Source of the DNA: Clostridia bacterium | GTDB taxonomy: Bacteria; Bacillota; Clostridia; Oscillospirales; Acutalibacteraceae | DNA: 34,627 nt | Direction of reading: 5' to 3' | NCBI GenBank assembly: GCA_017380575.1 | Contig: JAFODS010000023.1 | Location: 1-34,627 of the forward strand | In this document: positions 32,116-34,627 of the stretch, piece after piece | How the letters are laid out: each line of letters starts with the position of its first letter | Position numbering within the stretch: position 1 is the stretch's first letter | Notes under the pieces: model-generated | What the model was told of the DNA's origin: nothing | What the model saw: the letters and a program-made list of their open reading frames with translations, nothing else | Databases searched by the model: none | Made by a program: the position numbers and the translations under genes

Positions 32116-33231
32116 ATGGAAAAATTAACACCCACACCGACAACGGAGAAAAAATCACCTCTTAAGCTCCTTCTTGAAAAGGGTAAGGTGACAGGAAAGC
32201 TCACTTCTCAGGAAATTGACCAGGCTCTTATCGATATGGATATCGATATTGAAGAGCTTGACAAGTTTTATGAAACTCTTGAAAATCAGAACATTGAGCT
32301 TATAGACGACCTTTCAAACATCGACCTTGAAAGCGTAGATTTCAATATGGATATGCCGAAATCTGCTGAACTTTCAACAGAAGACGTTGACGACAAGGGT
32401 CAGGGTAATGACGACCCCGTTAAGGTTTACCTTAAGGAAATCGGACGTATTCCTCTTCTTACAGCTGAGGAAGAAATCGAGCTTGCTGTCCGTATCGTAG
32501 ACGATGACGAAAGTGCAAAGAAAAGACTTGCTGAGGCTAACCTTCGTCTTGTTGTTTCAATCGCAAAGAGATATGTCGGCAGAGGTATGCACTTCCTTGA
32601 TCTTATTCAGGAAGGTAACCTCGGTCTTATCAAGGCAGTTGATAAGTTTGACTATACAAAGGGCTTCAAGTTCTCAACTTATGCAACATGGTGGATTCGT
32701 CAGGCTATCACAAGAGCTATCGCTGACCAGGCAAGAACAATCCGTATTCCCGTTCATATGGTTGAAACTATCAATAAGGTTAAGAAGACAAACAGCCAGC
32801 TTCTTCACAAAAACGGAAGAGACCCGAGTGCTGAAGAAATTGCTGCCGAGCTCGGTATGCCTGTTGCGAAGGTAAGAGAAATTCTTCGTGTTGCTCAGGA
32901 ACCTGTTTCTCTTGAAACACCGATCGGTGAAGAGGAAGACAGCCATCTTGGCGATTTCATCCCCGATGACGATGCTCCGGCACCGGCAGATGCAGCTTCA
33001 ATCCTTCTTCTTAAGGAACAGCTTGACGAGGTTCTTAAGACTCTTACTCCGAGAGAGGCAAAGGTTCTTATGCTTCGTTTCGGTCTTGAAGGCGGACATC
33101 CTCATACTCTTGAAGAGGTTGGTAAGGAATTTGACGTTACACGTGAGCGTATCCGTCAGATTGAAGCTAAGGCTCTCCGTAAGCTCCGTCATCCGAGCAG
33201 AAGCAAGAAGCTTAAGGACTTCCTTGATTAA
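32116..33231 (+). CDS. sigA: Primary sigma factor SigA/RpoD
   Basis: The 371-aa housekeeping sigma factor is the same length as Bacillus subtilis SigA. It has a short acidic region 1.1, region 1.2 at about 101-127 ([16 protein letters not shown]), region 2 at about 137-208 with the -10 recognition helix ([17 protein letters not shown]), region 3, and region 4 at about 305-365 with the -35 helix ([20 protein letters not shown]). The ATG at 32116 follows AAAGGAGAA. An upstream in-frame ATG at 32041 lies within dnaG and is not used. Many promoters seen in this window match its consensus closely. Confidence 0.98.
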   Translation: MEKLTPTPTTEKKSPLKLLLEKGKVTGKLTSQEIDQALIDMDIDIEELDKFYETLENQNIELIDDLSNIDLESVDFNMDMPKSAELSTEDVDDKGQGNDDPVKVYLKEIGRIPLLTAEEEIELAVRIVDDDESAKKRLAEANLRLVVSIAKRYVGRGMHFLDLIQEGNLGLIKAVDKFDYTKGFKFSTYATWWIRQAITRAIADQARTIRIPVHMVETINKVKKTNSQLLHKNGRDPSAEEIAAELGMPVAKVREILRVAQEPVSLETPIGEEEDSHLGDFIPDDDAPAPADAASILLLKEQLDEVLKTLTPREAKVLMLRFGLEGGHPHTLEEVGKEFDVTRERIRQIEAKALRKLRHPSRSKKLKDFLD

Positions 33232-33275
33232 TAACAAACACCGTTTCGCCGCATAAAATACTATGAGGTGAAAAA

Positions 33276-33893
33276 ATGAAACGGCGCAGAAAAATAATAA
33301 TCCCGACTGTTGCAGTGATTTCGCTCGCAGCAGTCGGTTTTTTCGTCTTTTTGGAGTTAAGAATAAAAAGTGTCAGGGAAGATATATCAATTCTTGAAGC
33401 AAACAGTATATCCTCCTCGGCACTTTCAGCAGGACTTGAAAAAGCACTTTCTGATTATAAGCTGAATTATGACGACATAGTCAGCTTCACATACGATTCC
33501 GAGGGTAACATAAAATCTCTTTCAACGGATATGGTGGCACTTAACAGTCTTGGTGGTCAGATAGGCTCCAATACAGATAAATATATAGACAACATCGGAA
33601 CCTACAAGGTTTCGCTTCCTCTTACATCGCTTCTTGGCGGTCAGTTGTTTTCAGGTATCGGTCCTCATATATCGTTTTATATAACAATGAGAGGTCTTAC
33701 ATCGACAAAGTTTGAAAATCATTTTGAATCGGCAGGTGTGAATCAGACACGTCACAGGATTGTGCTTGATGTTACTGTAAAAACGAATATTGTTTTTGCA
33801 GGAAAGGTGAGTATCGTTGAATACAACTCCGATGTTTTTATAGCTGAAAGCATAATCGTCGGTGTAACTCCGGACACATTTGCGGATTTTTAA
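33276..33893 (+). CDS. yunB: Sporulation protein YunB
   Basis: The 205-aa protein has one N-terminal transmembrane helix at about 8-27 after a cluster of basic residues, and the rest is probably outside the cytoplasm. It matches the YunB family, known from Bacillus as a sigma-E-dependent sporulation protein. Family-like segments are YKVSLPLTSLLGG, GPHISFYI, FESAGVNQTRHRIVLDV and ESIIVGVTP. GAGGTG at 33265-33270 precedes the ATG. It lies 44 bases after sigA with no terminator between. CCGTTTC at 33241-33247 can pair with GAAACGG at 33278-33284, across the start codon. Confidence 0.83.
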   Translation: MKRRRKIIIPTVAVISLAAVGFFVFLELRIKSVREDISILEANSISSSALSAGLEKALSDYKLNYDDIVSFTYDSEGNIKSLSTDMVALNSLGGQIGSNTDKYIDNIGTYKVSLPLTSLLGGQLFSGIGPHISFYITMRGLTSTKFENHFESAGVNQTRHRIVLDVTVKTNIVFAGKVSIVEYNSDVFIAESIIVGVTPDTFADF

Positions 33894-33895
33894 TA

Positions 33896-33924
33896 TTGTA
33901 AAACGGTCGGCTTTTTGGTATAAT
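33896..33924 (+). promoter_or_regulatory. Promoter of ligA
   Basis: TTGTAA (33896-33901) and TATAAT (33919-33924) are 17 bases apart, with an extended TGG -10. The -35 begins three bases after the yunB stop. Confidence 0.8.
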
Positions 33925-33955
33925 AAATCTATATAACCGATAGGGAAGTGTCACT

Positions 33956-34627
33956 ATGGCAGATTTTGAAAATGCAAAAAAAAGAGCTGAGGAGCTGAGG
34001 AATATTCTCAACTACCACAGCCATAAATATTATGTCGAGGACAGCCCTGAAATTGAGGACTTTGAATACGACAGGCTTATGCGTGAGCTTTCGGATATTG
34101 AAGATAAATATCCCGAGCTTGTAACTCCCGATTCACCAACAAGGAGAGTCGGAGGTAATGCTGACGGTCAGTTTGAGCCCGTTGAACACAGCGTTCAGAT
34201 GGCAAGCTTACAGGATGCATTCAGCGTTGATGAGCTTATTGCATTTGATAAAAGAGTCCGTGAAGTTGTCAGCGATGCTGTTTATGTTGTTGAACCCAAA
34301 ATTGACGGACTTTCCGTTTCTGTTGAGTACGAAAACGGTGTGTTCTTCCGCGGTTCAACAAGAGGTGACGGTATAGTCGGAGAAAATGTCAGTGCAAACC
34401 TTTGCACGGTCGGTTCAATTCCATTAAAAATAAAAGAAAATCTTCCGTCAATCGAGGTCCGCGGAGAAGTTTATATGCCGCGTGACGTGTTTATAAAGCT
34501 TGTTGAACAGCAGGAGAATAACGAAGAGAAACCTTTTAAAAATCCGCGTAATGCTGCCGCAGGCTCACTCCGTCAGAAAAATCCTAAAATAACGGCAACA
34601 AGAAAGCTTGACATTTTTGTTTTCAAT
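33956..34627 (+). CDS. ligA: NAD-dependent DNA ligase LigA, 5' part (cut by window end)
   Basis: The frame is open from the ATG at 33956 to the last base, giving 224 residues of a protein that is normally about 660-670 aa. The NAD-binding Ia domain opens it: LNYHSHKYYVEDSPEIEDFEYD, with the HxYYxxD pattern. The adenylation domain carries K115 in EPKIDGLS, the lysine that is adenylated, plus GSTRGDGIVGENV and NPRNAAAGSLRQ. These are diagnostic for bacterial NAD-dependent ligases that seal Okazaki fragments and repair nicks. AGGGAAG at 33942-33948 supports the start. The rest lies beyond the window. Confidence 0.97.
   Translation, partial: MADFENAKKRAEELRNILNYHSHKYYVEDSPEIEDFEYDRLMRELSDIEDKYPELVTPDSPTRRVGGNADGQFEPVEHSVQMASLQDAFSVDELIAFDKRVREVVSDAVYVVEPKIDGLSVSVEYENGVFFRGSTRGDGIVGENVSANLCTVGSIPLKIKENLPSIEVRGEVYMPRDVFIKLVEQQENNEEKPFKNPRNAAAGSLRQKNPKITATRKLDIFVFN

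Noticed and set aside
1-34627. CRISPR arrays, tRNA or rRNA genes, insertion sequences, riboswitch-like leaders
   Set aside because: Looked for regularly spaced repeats, transposase motifs, clover-leaf signals and long conserved leaders; none was seen.

Overview
The window looks like chromosome from a low- to mid-GC, endospore-forming clostridium, probably a gut Oscillospiraceae/Ruminococcaceae relative. The evidence is the gene content: SigA of exactly 371 aa, an addB-addA pair, a zinc-type L31, a dgt-dnaG-rpoD run, and three sporulation-type genes (SpoVB-like flippase, YlmC/YmxH, YunB). Shine-Dalgarno sites are strong and promoters are near-consensus sigma-A, often with an extended TGn -10. 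The genus is inferred, not proven. I see no tRNA, rRNA, CRISPR array, insertion sequence or phage gene. No gene-free stretch exceeds 300 bases; the longest is about 250 bases, at 19683-19934.

Layout. 1-160: an imperfect palindrome with no complete gene. 162-1469: pyrimidine-nucleoside phosphorylase. 1538-2980 (minus): a membrane-anchored M20 peptidase of the carboxypeptidase S/PM20D1 type. It is divergent from 3143-7134, which holds a cytosolic neutral-ceramidase-like protein, a PHP phosphoesterase and a membrane-anchored lipase-like hydrolase with a Big2-like tail. 7165-8706 (minus): SpoVB-like flippase. 8802-10298: secreted LCAT-like hydrolase. 10478-16516: probable four-gene operon of a secreted PHP protein, a Gfo/Idh/MocA oxidoreductase, a GH78 alpha-L-rhamnosidase and a sugar isomerase/epimerase-type TIM barrel. 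16572-17273 and 17347-17622 (minus): AqpZ-type aquaporin and YlmC. 17736-19481: secreted ceramidase-like paralogue. 19551-19682 (minus): a 43-aa protein behind a perfect-consensus promoter. 19935-21287 (minus): a GH29 fucosidase-like protein with altered active-site residues.

From 21422 to the end the window is co-directional housekeeping: addB, addA, rpmE, yigZ family, dgt, dnaG, rpoD/sigA, yunB and the first 224 codons of ligA.

How it fits together. The right third is recombination, replication initiation and core transcription. The left two thirds are an accessory hydrolase region. Three proteins belong to families that include N-acyl-amide hydrolases (M20/PM20D1 type and two ceramidase-like). 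Two are alpha/beta hydrolases outside the membrane, two are PHP metallophosphoesterases and two are glycosidase-family proteins. The PHP and ceramidase-like families each occur once as a cytosolic and once as a secreted form. My best hypothesis for a novel system is a locus that dismantles or remodels a glycosylated, amide- or ester-linked lipid. No substrate can be read from the sequence, and no transporter or regulator gene is present in the window.
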